Assembly: GCA_963920765.1 (NCBI GenBank)
Contig: OY987248.1
Span: forward strand, 4,097,001-4,161,000
DNA length: 64,000 nt
Reading direction: 5' to 3'
From: Ulota crispa
Taxonomy: Eukaryota; Streptophyta; Bryopsida; Orthotrichales; Orthotrichaceae
Made by a program: the position numbers and the translations under genes. Below, one piece after another: positions 47,991 to 60,495 of this stretch (its first letter is position 1; every line of letters starts with the position of its first letter). The notes under the pieces were generated by a model that saw only the letters and a program-made list of their open reading frames with translations, was not told the DNA's origin and did no database searches.

Positions 47991-48582
47991 TAGTGGGTGT
48001 CAAACTTGGCATATTTGCAGGTTTCTGGATAAATCTGTCCGGATTTTTTTGTAAAGTTACGAGGTGGTGGCTAAACCAAATTCTCCAAAGTTATCACCCT
48101 TTCAAAGCTTCACAAACTACTTGATAAAAATTTGAGTAAGTTTTCATAACTTATGTATGGGATAATGTCACAAAGATTGATGTGTGATACTAAAGAGGGA
48201 GGGTGTGATATTAAAGAGGTTAGGGTGTGATATTACAGAGGTGATTGAGATTTTAGTAGTATGATTAGTAATAACACTAACATCTTTAATGTCACACCCT
48301 CCCTCTTTAATGTCCACCCTCCCTCTTTAATATCACACCCTCCCTCTTTTGTATCACAATCTCCCTCTTTAGTATCACGTATCACAGTCTCCCTCTAGAA
48401 GAGAGCTACAAGATCACTTTATAACTTTTATAAAGAGAGGCCATAACTAGTTAGAGTTGTCACTCACCTCTAGAGGTGGGTGAGAAAGTTGTCATACTTG
48501 ATAACTAGCAAAAATGGTTGAGTTATGGGATGTTTTGAGCTAGAGATATGGGGTGCGCAATTGCCAGGTTTGACACCCACTA
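47991..48582. mobile_element. TA-bounded MITE with an internal minisatellite
   Basis: The terminal TAGTGGGTGTCAAACTTGGC and its complement (ending 48582) match over about 20 bp. TA at each end fits a Tc1/mariner-like target duplication. Non-coding. Confidence 0.75.
48183..48397. repeat. 21-bp minisatellite arranged as an inverted repeat
   Basis: On the left, three units of TGTGATATTAAAGAGGGAGG type follow each other. On the right, about five units of the complement do. The centre is near 48270. Unit variants differ by one or two bases. Confidence 0.85.
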
Positions 48583-48887
48583 ATAGGTTCATGTGGATTT
48601 AGTAATGCCTTTAAGATTGTCTTGACCAAGTCATTTTTGTCAAATGGTTGGTCAATAGTGCTCACTTGCAACTTGATAAGTCAAAAATCACAAATGTAAT
48701 TGTTGACCTTTGAATAGTATATTCTTTTTTGAGAAAGACTTGTTGATTTACATTGCAAATCTTGAATAAGATTCAAAGACGCTTCCATGCATGTTTAGGA
48801 TCTTCAAACTTTGCAATCTTTAACAATATTTTATCTTTTATTAAGACAATAAGAATAGATGTTGCTTCATCTCAACAAAACTAAAAG
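48583..48887. other. No recognised feature
   Basis: Short AT-rich spacer. Confidence 0.3.
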
Positions 48888-48891
48888 TTAA

Positions 48892-49813
48892 CCCCTAAAG
48901 GACCATGGCCTTTATTTTGTCAAAAGACACTCAAAACTGCCACCTCTATGGGAAAGAGTAAAAAAGTTTGAAAATTGGTCTTTTGCATATCTAACCTTAG
49001 GATCTTGTACTAGATTACTGTAAGAATATGTCATACAAAACTCAAGAACTTTGACCATACAAGTTGGAAGATATTTGCATTTAAGAAGTCAAAAACAACT
49101 TCTTTTGCACCTTGCATGACTATATTATTTAACTTTGAACTTTTTTAACTTAAATTTTTTGCACCATAGAGTTTGGAATTCTATTTTTGCATGGTGGGAA
49201 GTTGAGTTGGTAATCTTGGGAAAAAAAATATAACAAAAAATATTTAATTTTCATTCTTTAAAAAGAACATTAGGCAGAAGAAGGTATGAGATTGAACAAA
49301 AACTTAAATTGCTAATAACCTTGCAATGGAATTGAAACTCAATAATCCCAATGGTGAGGTTGTTCTAGAAAGAAAACTTCACCCTCTCCAACAGTTTCTT
49401 TTGAAAAAAGGTTAAGCTTCCATTCCAAAATGAATTGTATAAGTTATTTTTTCAAGAGGATGCGTGAATTGTCCAAAAAACAAGATTGTCCATAACTTTC
49501 TCATAACTAGTCCAAATGGAATGAATCAAAGCTTCAGATGTAAACAAAGATATAATTTATAAGGGAGTTTTTAAAAAAATTAAATCAAGTTTTTATAAGA
49601 ATTGTTTTGCTGCCTGGAGTCCCCAAATTTGTGCTTATTTGGGCATAACTTTTGCTCCCTAGCATCAATTGAAATAAAAATTAGATGCCCACGCAAATCT
49701 TTGAATTCCCCATCTTCAATAAAAGTTTCAAAAAATTATGCAAAGTAGTTTGTACATAGGTACATGCCCGAAATCCCATTTGTCCATTGAACGGACAGTT
49801 GGTCCTTTAGGGG
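48892..49813 (-). mobile_element. TTAA-flanked element p (922 bp)
   Basis: It starts CCCCTAAAGGACCA and ends TTGGTCCTTTAGGGG, with TTAA at 48888-48891 and 49814-49817. The block order is that of c in reverse. Confidence 0.85.
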
Positions 49814-49817
49814 TTAA

Positions 49818-51470
49818 GATCATCTTCTAGTTTATAGTCATAGGATAAGTCGGAAGTTAGAGAGTCATTGGTTAACTTTGAAGCAAACTTGCTTTGGCAT
49901 ATGGTGCAACACTGTCACCTTTAGTAGCTATATTCCTGCTGATTGGAGTATGATAAGATTTGACAATTAGTAACTTAATACTTTCGTTGAAGCAACTATA
50001 ATCCAAACTTTTTTTATGACTTGTCATGCAAATCTTTCAATTGCAAATTTTGTGTGGCCCCACTAATTTACTTGAGTCAAGATATTTAGCATTGAAGTTT
50101 GAACTTATTGCCATGGTGACCCAATGATATTCTTAAAGCTATATTCACAAACGGTATTTCTACTAAATACAAATTCTCTACCAATATGTGAAACTACATT
50201 CACACATGAAATATAATGGCTTACAAGTAATAATCTTGACTTATAGAATGCCACGTTACCTTTCAACAACCAAGTGATTGAGATAAAACAGTAAATACAA
50301 ACTAAGAAGAGCAAGTAAATGCTTCATTATGGAAAGCCAATCAAATGTTCATAAAAGAGTCTAACAACAATAACTAACTAAAAATAGGGCAGGGAAACAT
50401 GGCCGGATCAACCCATGACATGCCATACAACAAAAAGAAGAGTGGGAGAATAAAACACAAACATTATTGACTCTCTTGCTTGAGAAATTAACAAGAAGCA
50501 AACCTTGAAATCAACATGAGAAATGAGGACTTTTGTGCTACAAATAGATTGGAGTAAAAACCCAATTTCTTTGAGGAATTTTTTGACTTTGAAACCCCTA
50601 CTACTGACATGGTTTTTCAAAATTCACATCACAACGTATTTAAAATAGTGCAGGTTGACGATCGGTTATTTTGTAGTCACTCTAATGTTAAACGTGACAC
50701 AAATTTTGTGCCCTCACAAATAGAAGTAAGAGTACATGAATTGGGTAACCGTAAATCCCAACTGGGAAACTTGAAAGCAGTATATGGTAGACGGTGTATA
50801 ACCTTCAGGATCGGAAGCAATTCTAGTACCTGGAGATGCAGAGAGCTTATTCAAACACAAATTTTACTTCATTAACGGTGGGGACAATGACGCAGTTGAG
50901 TCAGAATTACAAATAGAGAGAGCTATCGGTAGAGAGCGTAGACGTGTCAGCCATGCCATCCACGTTCACTGCCATAGTGTTATCTGTGTAGTGAAGGGAA
51001 TTCCAGTTTGGGTCATAAACGGAACCGAGATTACGCTACAAGAGCTCCCTCTTCCACGCATTCCTTCAGAGAGGAGATTGAAATCAAACGCCAAGACTGC
51101 AAATATTTGCTTAGAATCCGTAGACAAATAACCCCGGTTCTTCATTGGAACCGGCTTGTATTGAGAGTGTTCGTTCAAAGTCCGATGCAAAAGCGCATAC
51201 TTAGGACGGTGAGAGCGACGCCAGAATATGAATCCAAATTACAAATACGAAATAGGACATTTAGTATATGAAAATTTGTGAAAATTTCAATCGTTCTCCT
51301 ACACGGTCGCAGACAACTATCATACAACTTGGTTGCGCGAGTACCATTGCCAGTACTTCAAGCAAGCTATTGTTAAGGATTACATCTCGATTGCATTCTC
51401 TGGCCGGCATTCTGCGAAAGGAAGATTGGATTAACATCAAGGCCAGGGCATCGTGACAACGAAATAACCT
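49818..51470. other. 3' flank of the phosphate transporter gene
   Basis: Spacer to about 50580, then less AT-rich DNA to 51470 with a few short frames (50609-50875, 51008-51271) of no known family. It may include 3' untranslated sequence. Confidence 0.3.
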
Positions 51471-51476
51471 TTTATT
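51471..51476 (-). terminator. AATAAA polyadenylation signal
   Basis: On the minus strand AATAAA directly follows the stop codon TAG (51479-51477) of the transporter. Its position implies a very short 3' UTR if it is used, so a further site downstream is also possible. Confidence 0.4.
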
Positions 51477-53446
51477 CTAGAGACCACCGCGTCCATCAAC
51501 AGCATTCTCCTTGGACAGCTTAGCATCTCCATTCAGAGAATTTTGATCGTCATTCTCCCCGGACAAATCCTCCAGCGATTTCTGGTTCGTCTCGGGCACC
51601 AAAAAAGTGAAACAGAATCCCATAGCATTAACAGCCGCCATCACGAAAAGCGCATTCCGAAGCCCGATGCCTTTGTGGTATCCCGCCTGCAGATCGCGCA
51701 CATGGGAGCTTTGTGACGCATACAGAAACCCGAACGTGCCAACGATGGCACCGGCCTTTCCTGACGCGGCCGAAATTCCATGGCAAGTCGACCGGAAGCG
51801 GGCGGGGAAGAGCTCGGCAGGGACGATGAAGGTCGTGCTGTTGGGACCAAAATTTGCGAAGAAAAACGTGAGAGCGTACAAGATCACAAACCCGGCGTGA
51901 TCATGATATCTCAAGTGGTGGAATGGGATGGTGAGGGCCAACATGAAGACGGTCATGAAGAAGAATCCTTGCAGCTGAATCTTGAACCTGCCGATGCGGT
52001 CGATCAGCACCACCGTGACCCAGTAGCCCGGGACGGTGGAGCACAGCGCAATGAGTGCTTGCGCCCTCGCGATTCGGAACACTTCTTCTACAGCTGACAT
52101 AGAACTGGCGCTTGGTATCCACCCCACGGCGCTGTAGACGTTTTTCTGGAACAGAGTCTGGCTGTAGAATGCCACGTCCAACAAGAACCAGCAGGTTGTC
52201 GTGCCGATCAGATGAACACCATGCCTGCGATTAAATTCCTTCGAGAATAAACCATAGCGAATGTTCTCATTTTGCTGCATTTCAATGGCTTGGGCTTGTT
52301 CAGTTTTAAGCACCTTGGCCATGTCCAGAGCTGCAAGTTTTGCGTCTCCGGCCACGAGCGCGGTGTACCGCGCGGTTTCGGGCATCTTCATTCGGTAGTA
52401 GAACGTTGCAAGAGCTGGCACCGCACCGAACATAAGGATTGCACGCCAGACGAAGTCGGACGACTCTGGTACTGAGCCCTGCGGGCTGACTTCGAATGAT
52501 GGTGCGTGGACGAAGTGGTTGTAAATGGCGGCAACCACGCAGCCCACTGCACCTGCGCACAGGATCCCAGTGCCTTGCATCGCAAACACGGCCGCGATGA
52601 ACGCACCTCGCGTCCTATAAAATTCAAAACCGAAAAACTCAACGTGTCAAGCCTCAGTCTGGTTGGTTTCGACAACTTTGATATAACTTAAGTTCAGCAC
52701 GTTTCAGAAAGTGGCTGGTTGGATTGATTAGTACCTAGTGTTGGCATACTCTGACATGATGGTCGCAGACAGAGGGTAATCGCCACCGATTCCGAAGCCA
52801 AGCCAGAAGCGGAAAAAGCAGAGCGTTGCCAACGTCGATGTTGCAGTATGGCCGAAGGAGAGACCGCAGGCCAGGGCTGATATAACCATCAGCATGAGCG
52901 TCATCCCGTAGACCTTCTTCCGACCCAATTTATCACCTGTGGAGCAATCACATGGTCAATCCTTCAGCTCTTGAAATGAACCAAGCGATATGACAAGGAT
53001 ACGGAGGAGGTGAGTATGACTGTTTACCAAGCCATCCGAAGAAGAGTTGGCCCGCCAGGGTCCCACACAAGGCTACGGCACTCACAGCGGCATTCACGTT
53101 AACAGGCAGAACACCGGGAGTCTTGGCGCCGGGTTTTTGGTAGTAGAGTCGTCCAAGCAGTCCTGTGACGACGGGGATGGAGAACAAATCATACGCGTCG
53201 GTGAAAAACCCCATTCCTGCGTTGCGTAGCCAGAATATGCAACAAAAAACGGGTCAGGTTTCACACTAAAAGACAAAATAATTCTACGGACAAGCTTTCA
53301 TACTCGAAAATTAAATTGGAATCAAATTCACTGTAAGAGTCGGACGGGCAGCTCAAGTAACTCCTACCAGCAATGATGATCGCCGTGAAGTGGTACCATT
53401 GCGTCTTGGCCGTGTCCAAGGAGGTCAAGACTGCGAGTTGCGGCAT
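51477..53446 (-). CDS. PHT1: PHT1-family H+/phosphate symporter, 535 aa, four exons
   Basis: Exons (minus): 53446-53368, 53216-53028, 52936-52735, 52614-51477. Introns are 151, 91 and 120 bp, all GT-AG and in frame. An in-frame TGA lies about 27 bases before the ATG. The product is a plasma-membrane major-facilitator transporter importing phosphate with protons. Length fits the family (about 520-550 aa, 12 membrane helices). Visible landmarks: [17 protein letters not shown] (11-27), [12 protein letters not shown] (27-38), DKLGRKK loop (91-97), the PHT1 signature [13 protein letters not shown] (140-152), the large hydrophilic central loop (about 230-290), [11 protein letters not shown] (299-309) with Asp303 at the position of the substrate/proton aspartate of the family, and [12 protein letters not shown] (422-433). 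No defect seen. The exact paralogue and its expression cannot be told from sequence. Confidence 0.96.
53233..53240. promoter_or_regulatory. P1BS-like PHR1 site in intron 1
   Basis: GAATATGC fits the P1BS consensus GNATATNC bound by PHR1-type phosphate-starvation regulators. It lies in the first intron of the transporter. One such match is expected about every 4 kb by chance, so this is suggestive only. Confidence 0.3.
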
Positions 53447-54300
53447 AGCTGATGGCCTAGAGCAGTACTTTCACCTGAACATGTCGTGTGGGCATCGTCA
53501 GATAAAGAGTTGAACAATCACGCACTCAGTTGCTTCAAGAAATTGCTTCTAGGACATGGAATCTCAGCAACTCTGCTAGGGTTGTATTCTACTGAATTGG
53601 ACATTCCTCAATTAATCAACTATTTGTACCGGAAAGCTACGACTAACTTGAAAACCATAATGTAGAGAACCGATTGAGGTTATCAAGGAGTATGCATAAT
53701 GCATGTTCACCCGCGCACGGGCATAGTCAAAACCTTCAAAACGAAAGGATGAAAAATAAGCAAATTTCGAAAGCCTCGACTCTTCACAGCCTACCAGCAC
53801 TCATGCCACTGCACCAACATCTATACTGTTTCAAGAGGAGGAATCTCAGGATAGGACTGAGCACAATGAGCACTGGTACAAAAACCAAAAGAACCAAAAC
53901 AAAATCTCAGGCACTCATTTCAGCGACTGATCGAATGTGACTCAATCAACAACTTCCGAAGAAATTTTAAACATCTTGAATTCATTCTGCAAGCCTCGGC
54001 TACGTCCCCGCACTTAATTGCAACTGCTGATGCGCCGACTCTCAGGCTAACGCAAGAAGGACAATCAAATCAAGAACCATGCCAAAGGCCGGGCCGACCT
54101 CTGGGCGGAGAAAACCTCACAACACTGAAAAGCGCAATCCAAGCCAAGAACTACACGTCCACTGGACTCTTCGGAAGTCTTAGAATCTTCCAAAAACAGA
54201 AACAGTTCAACAATCCTGCCAGTGACGTGCAAGTCGAAAAATAGCGACTCACACAACAACTCCTACAAACAGTCACAATCGCCGGCAGCACACGCACGCA
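53447..54300 (-). other. Leader or 5' UTR intron of the transporter
   Basis: No coding potential. TGTTCAG/GTGAAA near 53477 could be the acceptor of a leader intron. This is inferred only from the TATA-like box lying about 1.5 kb upstream of the ATG. Confidence 0.3.
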
Positions 54301-54818
54301 CGCCGCGCGCTTAACATAAATCCGGATGTCGCAAAAGAGAGAGCAATACTCCGCTAAACTCACCAGAAATAAGTTATCCAACACACAAAATCTCCATCAA
54401 TCAATACAAAACACGACAGAAAAGAACTTGCTAAAGAAGCTGAATCTCTCGAAATCGGCACACGCCGCGCGCTTAACATAATCCGGATGTCGCAGAAGAG
54501 AGTGCACCAGAAATAAGTTATCCAACACACAAAATCTCCATCAATCAATACAAAACACGACAGAAAAGAACTTGCTAAAGAAGAAGAAGCTGAAAAAATC
54601 TGGCTACCTTTACACACTCGAACGCGGCCGCGCGCTTCACAGAATCCGGATATCGCAAAAGAGAGATTGCTACGCTAAACTCACCAGAAATACGTTATCC
54701 AACATACAAAAGCTCGTTTCAATCAATACAAAACACGACAGAAAAGAACTTGCTAAAGAAGAAGAAGCTGAAATAATCTCGCTACCTTAATTTACGCACT
54801 CGAGCGCGGCCGCGCCAG
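54301..54818 (-). repeat. Three tandem copies of a 160-190 bp unit upstream of the transporter
   Basis: Copies start near 54301, 54463 and 54627 with CGCGCGCTT...TCCGGAT. Each contains CACCAGAAATAAGTTATCC, AATCAATACAAAACACGACA and GAAAAGAACTTGCTAAAGAA. The second and third are joined by an AGAAGAAGAAGCTGAAA stretch. High identity suggests recent expansion. Confidence 0.9.
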
Positions 54819-54936
54819 AAATCGAGAGATGCTCAAATCTGTCGCAACTCAGCGAGGTAGAGCGAGCGAGGTCGCTCTGACATCCAACGGAGTGCGCGAA
54901 GGCCAGCCTTCGTGATTGCGGCACCAAGGAGCACGG

Positions 54937-54945
54937 ATATATATA
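54937..54945 (-). promoter_or_regulatory. TATA-like box
   Basis: TATATATA on the minus strand in otherwise GC-rich DNA, upstream of the tandem repeats. If used, transcription would start near 54905-54915. Confidence 0.4.
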
Positions 54946-55595
54946 CACACGCTCATCTCCGAAGTCGGCGCTGCATGTCAACCCTACGGCACGACTCCCT
55001 TTCCCTTTGCATACAGCTCCCGTCTCGGAGGATCGTGGTACGAGGCCACGCGCGACCTCAACGGACCAGCAAAAAGGCTGCAACTCGGCTCACGAGCTGC
55101 TGCGCGTACTTTTGGCAGAAAGGTTTATACCGGGTTTATACTTTATACCTTCCTGGGCATCCCCTATAATTAATGAGATTCTCCGCACCTCTGCCCGCTG
55201 CCCGTCCCCTTCTGGAATCTTCGAACCTCGGCCTCTGCTTGCCTCTTCAGCTCTTCTTGCCCCCTCGCTCCCCGCGATATTTCTACTGCACGCTGCCCGC
55301 TTCTCTACACAAACTTCACCATTTCGAATATTTGGTCCACGTCAGCACTTGAGCATGATTCCCGTTCTTTGACTTTCTTTCTTTATTAGGTTTTTTTTTA
55401 CTTTCACTACTTGTTTTTGTCCGGAATTGCTTTTCTCTGTTATTTTCTTGGCTTGCTAAGTATTTCCATAACTGGAATCTTCAGTTCATTATGGTACTGC
55501 CTAGCAATCCCAAATGTGATCTTCCTAACCGCCTCGAGTGGCTAAAATCTTTGGTAAATGTGCCGGGTAAGGGCTTCACGTAAGTGTATTCTAGG
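54946..55595. other. GC-richer upstream region of the transporter
   Basis: It contains several overlapping short frames with no family match. Probably promoter DNA. From about 55380 the composition drops to AT-rich spacer. Confidence 0.3.
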
Positions 55596-55612
55596 GGTTA
55601 ACCCTAAAGGAA
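55596..55612. repeat. Orphan TTAA-family junction
   Basis: CTAGGGGTTAACCCTAAAGG (about 55591-55610) is exactly the form of two family ends meeting at one TTAA. I found no partner ends for either side nearby. Confidence 0.5.
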
Positions 55613-58600
55613 CAAGGGCAAAGGTGAGGTCTTTAGCTTGCATAAATGTTTTTTGAACAAAATAGTGTCACATTGTTGTGTAGTACCAGGTTACACTCAG
55701 TAAAAATTAGATAAAGTTATATTAACACAATTTAGTAAATAATTGAGTATAAATAGGAAACTATAAAAAAGTAAAACAAAAATAAAAAGATAGAAAAATA
55801 AAAGTAAAAGTAGACTACTAATACCTAAAAGTAGGCTGTTTGTTTGGATGTTTGTTTGTCCCATTGAAATCTCCCGGATTGTGTATCCTCTGTTGGATGC
55901 TTGGTACTGTTGGAAAGCTCTCGGCAAGGAGGGGTGTATGGGTTTGGTTTTGTGGCATTTGGGTGTACGGTGGGAAAGTTATTAAATTTCAAAACTTTTT
56001 TATGGATTAAAAGTTTAGAAAATTATTGATGGTCCAAAGGCAAGTTTTGTGTAAAAATAGGGTAGAGTACAAGTTTAACTAAAGTAAAATTTGGATGTCC
56101 ACTTAAAATTAAAGTAGAGTGTTTAACCAAAGTAAATTATAAATTAAAGCAAGGGGGGCATGAGGAGACAACATGGGGGGCATGGGGGGCATGGGGGAGT
56201 GAAAATTGAGCCAACAGCATAGGGCCACACTTGTGACTATAGAAGTAGGATGAATTATGATATATTTATGTGAGAGTATTATATTTATGAAATGTATATG
56301 TATGTATGTTGAAACATTCAATTTTTTATCTATTATTTATTATTCATTTTGCATGACCAATCTTTTTGCAAAATAAACCATGTGTTTCCCCACACAAAGC
56401 TCTTGCCACTACAACTTATCTTTTTTTTATGATAAGAATGACATTATGCACTGTGACATCATTCAACAATTTTTGTTATTACAATTATGCAACGTGACAC
56501 CACCCCACAATTTTTGTTGTTATGTTTGTAAGTATAAGGGCAACCAAAGATACAAAGGATTTTGTTCAAACAACGTTTGCATGCAAAATTTTCTAATTTC
56601 AACTCTGAGGTAATATTCACAATTTCTTTTTTGCAACGTGAGCAAAATTTGGTGGAAGCTATGCAAAATTTAGCCCCACATTGTGAACATTATCAGTTAC
56701 CCCCCTAACCGCAATAAAAGTACGAGAATCCAAAATGTGGATAAGTTAGTATGGACAATAGATGACTTCAAATGCTTACTGCACAAACTCGTCAATATAA
56801 ATGAAGTACATTCAAGTATGCTTACAAAGAAAATTTGTGTAGTTTTCAAATGTGTGCCTAGTTACATTGGGCACTCCATGAATTTTGTGCAAAGTTTAGG
56901 GTTTAGTTTGTGTAGAGACAATTGAAATATCAAACTTGCAAAAGTGATGATCTTGTTTATGTTATCTTCTTAGTTCATAATTATTTTGCCTCAAAAGGTC
57001 CAAATCTGTGTGCAACTCGGGTACTGCACTCATGGCGGTTAATAGTACGGTGAAGGACTGGATGGTATTGCCAAATCCCTCTTGCAACAAAAACAGGTTT
57101 GTCAATATTTGCACAAACGTTACTAATTTGAATAGATCATATGGATGAACGTGCGGTCTTGGATGGTTCTATGACTTCTATCCATGTCTCCTAAATTCCG
57201 TGCATATCAGCACGTGTCGCTTGACTAATGACAAAGAAGGGGAAAGTTCCCTGTTTTGGGTTACAATGAATTTTGTAAGGTCTAATAGTGGTACTCGTGT
57301 TCATTCTTTGATTGAGGATATTCTTCTGTTCGGTTGAAGGGAGGAATCTATTCTGCCGCATTTTGGGATAAGGATTGCAATTATGTGCAGTTTTAAATTT
57401 CATACCCCCATGTCGCAGATAGCAAATTTGAGTGTGACTGCCACGTGGCTTTCGAGTATGTGTTCCATGGCCTACGGGGTGGCAATGCTGACGTAATGTT
57501 TTCACTTGACCGATAATATACCTGTCCAAGATGCTGATCCCTTCGCTTTCACAAACTTCTTTTCTGCCACGGCATCACGCTGCGTTCACACTAAAACGTC
57601 GATGGAGGGTTTGAAACTCTCAAGGGGTCTACTTCGGAGTCTACTTGGCCTTGACTCTTCCCTTCTCTTGATTTGAAGTTTTTTAAAGCCGTATTGCAAC
57701 CAACAGCTTGGAAGAAATGAGCAGGGCAAGGGCCTCACGCAAGAGCATTCCTGTGTTTAAGTCAACAAGGAACAAGGACAGAACCTGAGTAACCAATAGC
57801 GCAAGCATGAGATTGCTCATCCATGAGGTCCTTAGCTTGTGTAAACATTGCTAAAAGAAGATATTGTCAAATGTTCTTTTTGTTAGTAAGAATGATGCTA
57901 TGCATTGTGACATCACTTCACAACTTTTGGTTACTTTCATAAGTATAAGGCAATCAAAAATGCAAAGGATTGTGTTCATTAAATGTTTACGGTTTGATAT
58001 TGGTATGGTTTGGTATTGGTATGGTTTGATGTTGACATTCTACTTTTAATATTGATGTTAAATTTTACACAATGGTGGTGAGATTAGGTTTCTTATGGAT
58101 ATCATCCAACATTTAAAAACAGAATTTGAAACCAAAAAGTTAAAATTCCTTGGAAAATCATTTACATTAGAAATTTTGACAATTCCAAGAGTGAAACATT
58201 TTACTTGAAAATCTTTATTATGGTTTGCTTACTTACGTGAACTCTATAAAATTAATGCCTTGACCTAATTTGTTGAGGTCACTCTATGAAATACAAAAAA
58301 ATATGCTTTGTTTTCGAACTTGAATTTTTTTTTAACTTTAAATATATAAAATACTGGTAAAAGGTAGTCTTGAAAAGGTGCGTTGTGTTATTGTTGCTTA
58401 ACTAACATAGAAATCAAGAAAACTGAATTTTCCCTACCAACCAAATCTTTTTTAAAAATATGGGAATTTGTGTTGAATTATAATTTTGATAAAATTAAGA
58501 GAATAAAAGTACTCTAAAAATGTACACAAATGTCATTGGTAAATTTACTACATTATCGGCTAATAAAATTTAGTTGGTATTGATTCTTCACGCATGTTGT

Positions 58601-59449
58601 CTTTGTAAGGGACCACAAGCTTTGTGCATAGAAATTTACAAAAGAAGAAAACATAACAACTACATCTAAAGCTATCGTATGAAGTTTTCTTTGGTGTAGA
58701 TTTGGTCATTTTGACCTCAATCCAGATTCCCAAGTGTGAAGACAAATTACAAAACATCTACAAAACATCTCTTAGAAGAATAATCTAATAGATATTTTCA
58801 AACACTTTAGTCATTAGGGGATTTCATATATCTTAAAAAAACGGTGAACGAATGGTCGTGAATGAGTTTTTGTTCATCGTGAACGTGAAGTCACAAAAGT
58901 GAACAATGTGAAGCCTCTCCCTCCTCGCCTCTCTCGCTAGCTCCTCCGCTTGTGTTCCTATCGCTCCTGCGCGTGCGCTCTTGTTTGTGTTGTTGCTCGC
59001 CTCTCGGCTCTCACTTTGCACCTCTGTTTCTTGCTCCGCACCTTTATACAGTTTGGATGCAAAATTGATTGCCAAGTCAATAAAATTCAAGGAATCGCAA
59101 TGCGCAAGAAGCGACAATGGTGGAGCTGAAGAGATCTTGATTAGAAGCGGACAATTGTGGAGACAAAGGGTTCCAGATTAGAAGCAACAATGGTGTTCAA
59201 GAGATCTGTACGGGATTGGTGATTGTGGGTAAATTGAAAGGGTGGTGAGTAGTTCACTACAATTCAGATATTTGAATGGGTGATCGCAAGGACATGAATG
59301 GTGGCTTGACTAACTTGTTCACCAATTTCATTCACGTGAACAAAATTGCTAGTTTAGGGTATATTTGAAACCCCCAATGGACTAGACATATTTAGCAAGA
59401 TGTACTATTGAGTTCATCAATTATAGTGAATTTGTCATAGAAAATATAA
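55613..59449. other. Repeat-derived spacer, no intact gene
   Basis: Segments 55560-55650 and 56430-56570 recur, diverged, at 57725-57850 and 57885-57980, in the same order. A coding relic at 56683-56925 (WTIDDFKCLLHKL...SMLTKKI) resembles the one near 13540. A GGGGGGCATG-type repeat is at 56153-56200. The GC-richer block 58900-59200 has short frames only. Nothing here is assigned to a family. Confidence 0.4.
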
Positions 59450-59857
59450 GGGAATTGATATATGCACACGTTGAGTTTGTTACATGTATAAGGGGGTAAA
59501 TTTAAGATGTTTATCATCTACAAGTTGAACTTGAAAAATTTGAATTCATATTTGGATTTAGAGACCTCCATTTTGACTAGAACCACAAAGGAGAATACAA
59601 TTGAATAGCTCCTAGTGGAAAAACTTAGCTAGGGGGCAAATTATTACTTTTACCCTTGTTTGTAAAAATTACTAACCTTTTCCATTAGGTGTTGTTCAAT
59701 TGTATCCTCCTTTGTGGTTCTAGACAAAATCAAGGTCTCTAAATCCAAATATGAATTCAAACTTTTCAAAATCAATTTGTAGATGGTAAATATCTAAAAC
59801 TTAACCCCCCCTTGGGTGTACACATAACAAACCCGAGGTGCGCATATATCAATTCCC
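59450..59857. mobile_element. Hairpin element H2 (408 bp)
   Basis: It begins GGGAATTGATATATGCACAC and ends with the complement. The arms pair through CTTTTCCATTAGGTGTTG near the loop at about 59640-59680. It has diverged more from H1 than H3 has. Confidence 0.8.
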
Positions 59858-60011
59858 ATAAACAATTGCAATCATTTGATTACTTGTGGAATGTTAGTGT
59901 TTTTTTCCACATTACTGTGGAGTACTGTGTAAACCCCCAATTTATAATCATTTGCAATATTATCATGTTCTTATTATAATTAGCATCATCTTTTTAGGAT
60001 CATTATTTGAA

Positions 60012-60417
60012 GGGAATTGATACGTCTACCACACCCTTTCAACTATTCTACCACACCCCCGAGACAAATTTTAAATTTTTACCATCAAATAATTGAATTT
60101 GAGAATTTGAAATTCAGATTTGGACTTAGAGACCTTAATTTTGTCTAGAACCATAACAAGAAGTTGTAATTGAAGAATACCCAATGAAAAAGCTTAGCTC
60201 GGGGGAAAAGTATTACTTTTACTTTGTTTATAAAAAAAATAAGCTTTTTCATTGGGTGTTGTTCAATTAGAACTGTTTTATGATTCTAGACTAAATCACA
60301 ATCTCTAAGTTCTAATCTAAATTCCAAATTCTCAAATTCAAGTATTTGATGGTAGAAATCTGAAATTTATCCAGTGTGGCAGAATAGTTGAAAGGGTGTG
60401 GTAGACATATCAATCCC
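60012..60417. mobile_element. Hairpin element H3 (406 bp)
   Basis: It begins GGGAATTGATACGTCTACC and ends with the near-complement. Loop near 60200-60240. It shares CATTGGGTGTTGTT and CACACCCTTTCAA with H1. Confidence 0.85.
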
Positions 60418-60495
60418 CTTATTTGAATTAAAGATGCTCTTTATTGAGGTGAAACATGATGATAATAGGATTGCTACAAGGTAGTTTGCTCTTAA

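Noticed and set aside
48183-48397. CRISPR-like array of regular repeats
   Set aside because: Units are contiguous without unique spacers, inverted halves face each other, and the genome is a plant's.
54360-54617. Minus-strand frame with repeated protein text
   Set aside because: The repetition simply reflects the tandem DNA repeat. No start context or family supports translation.
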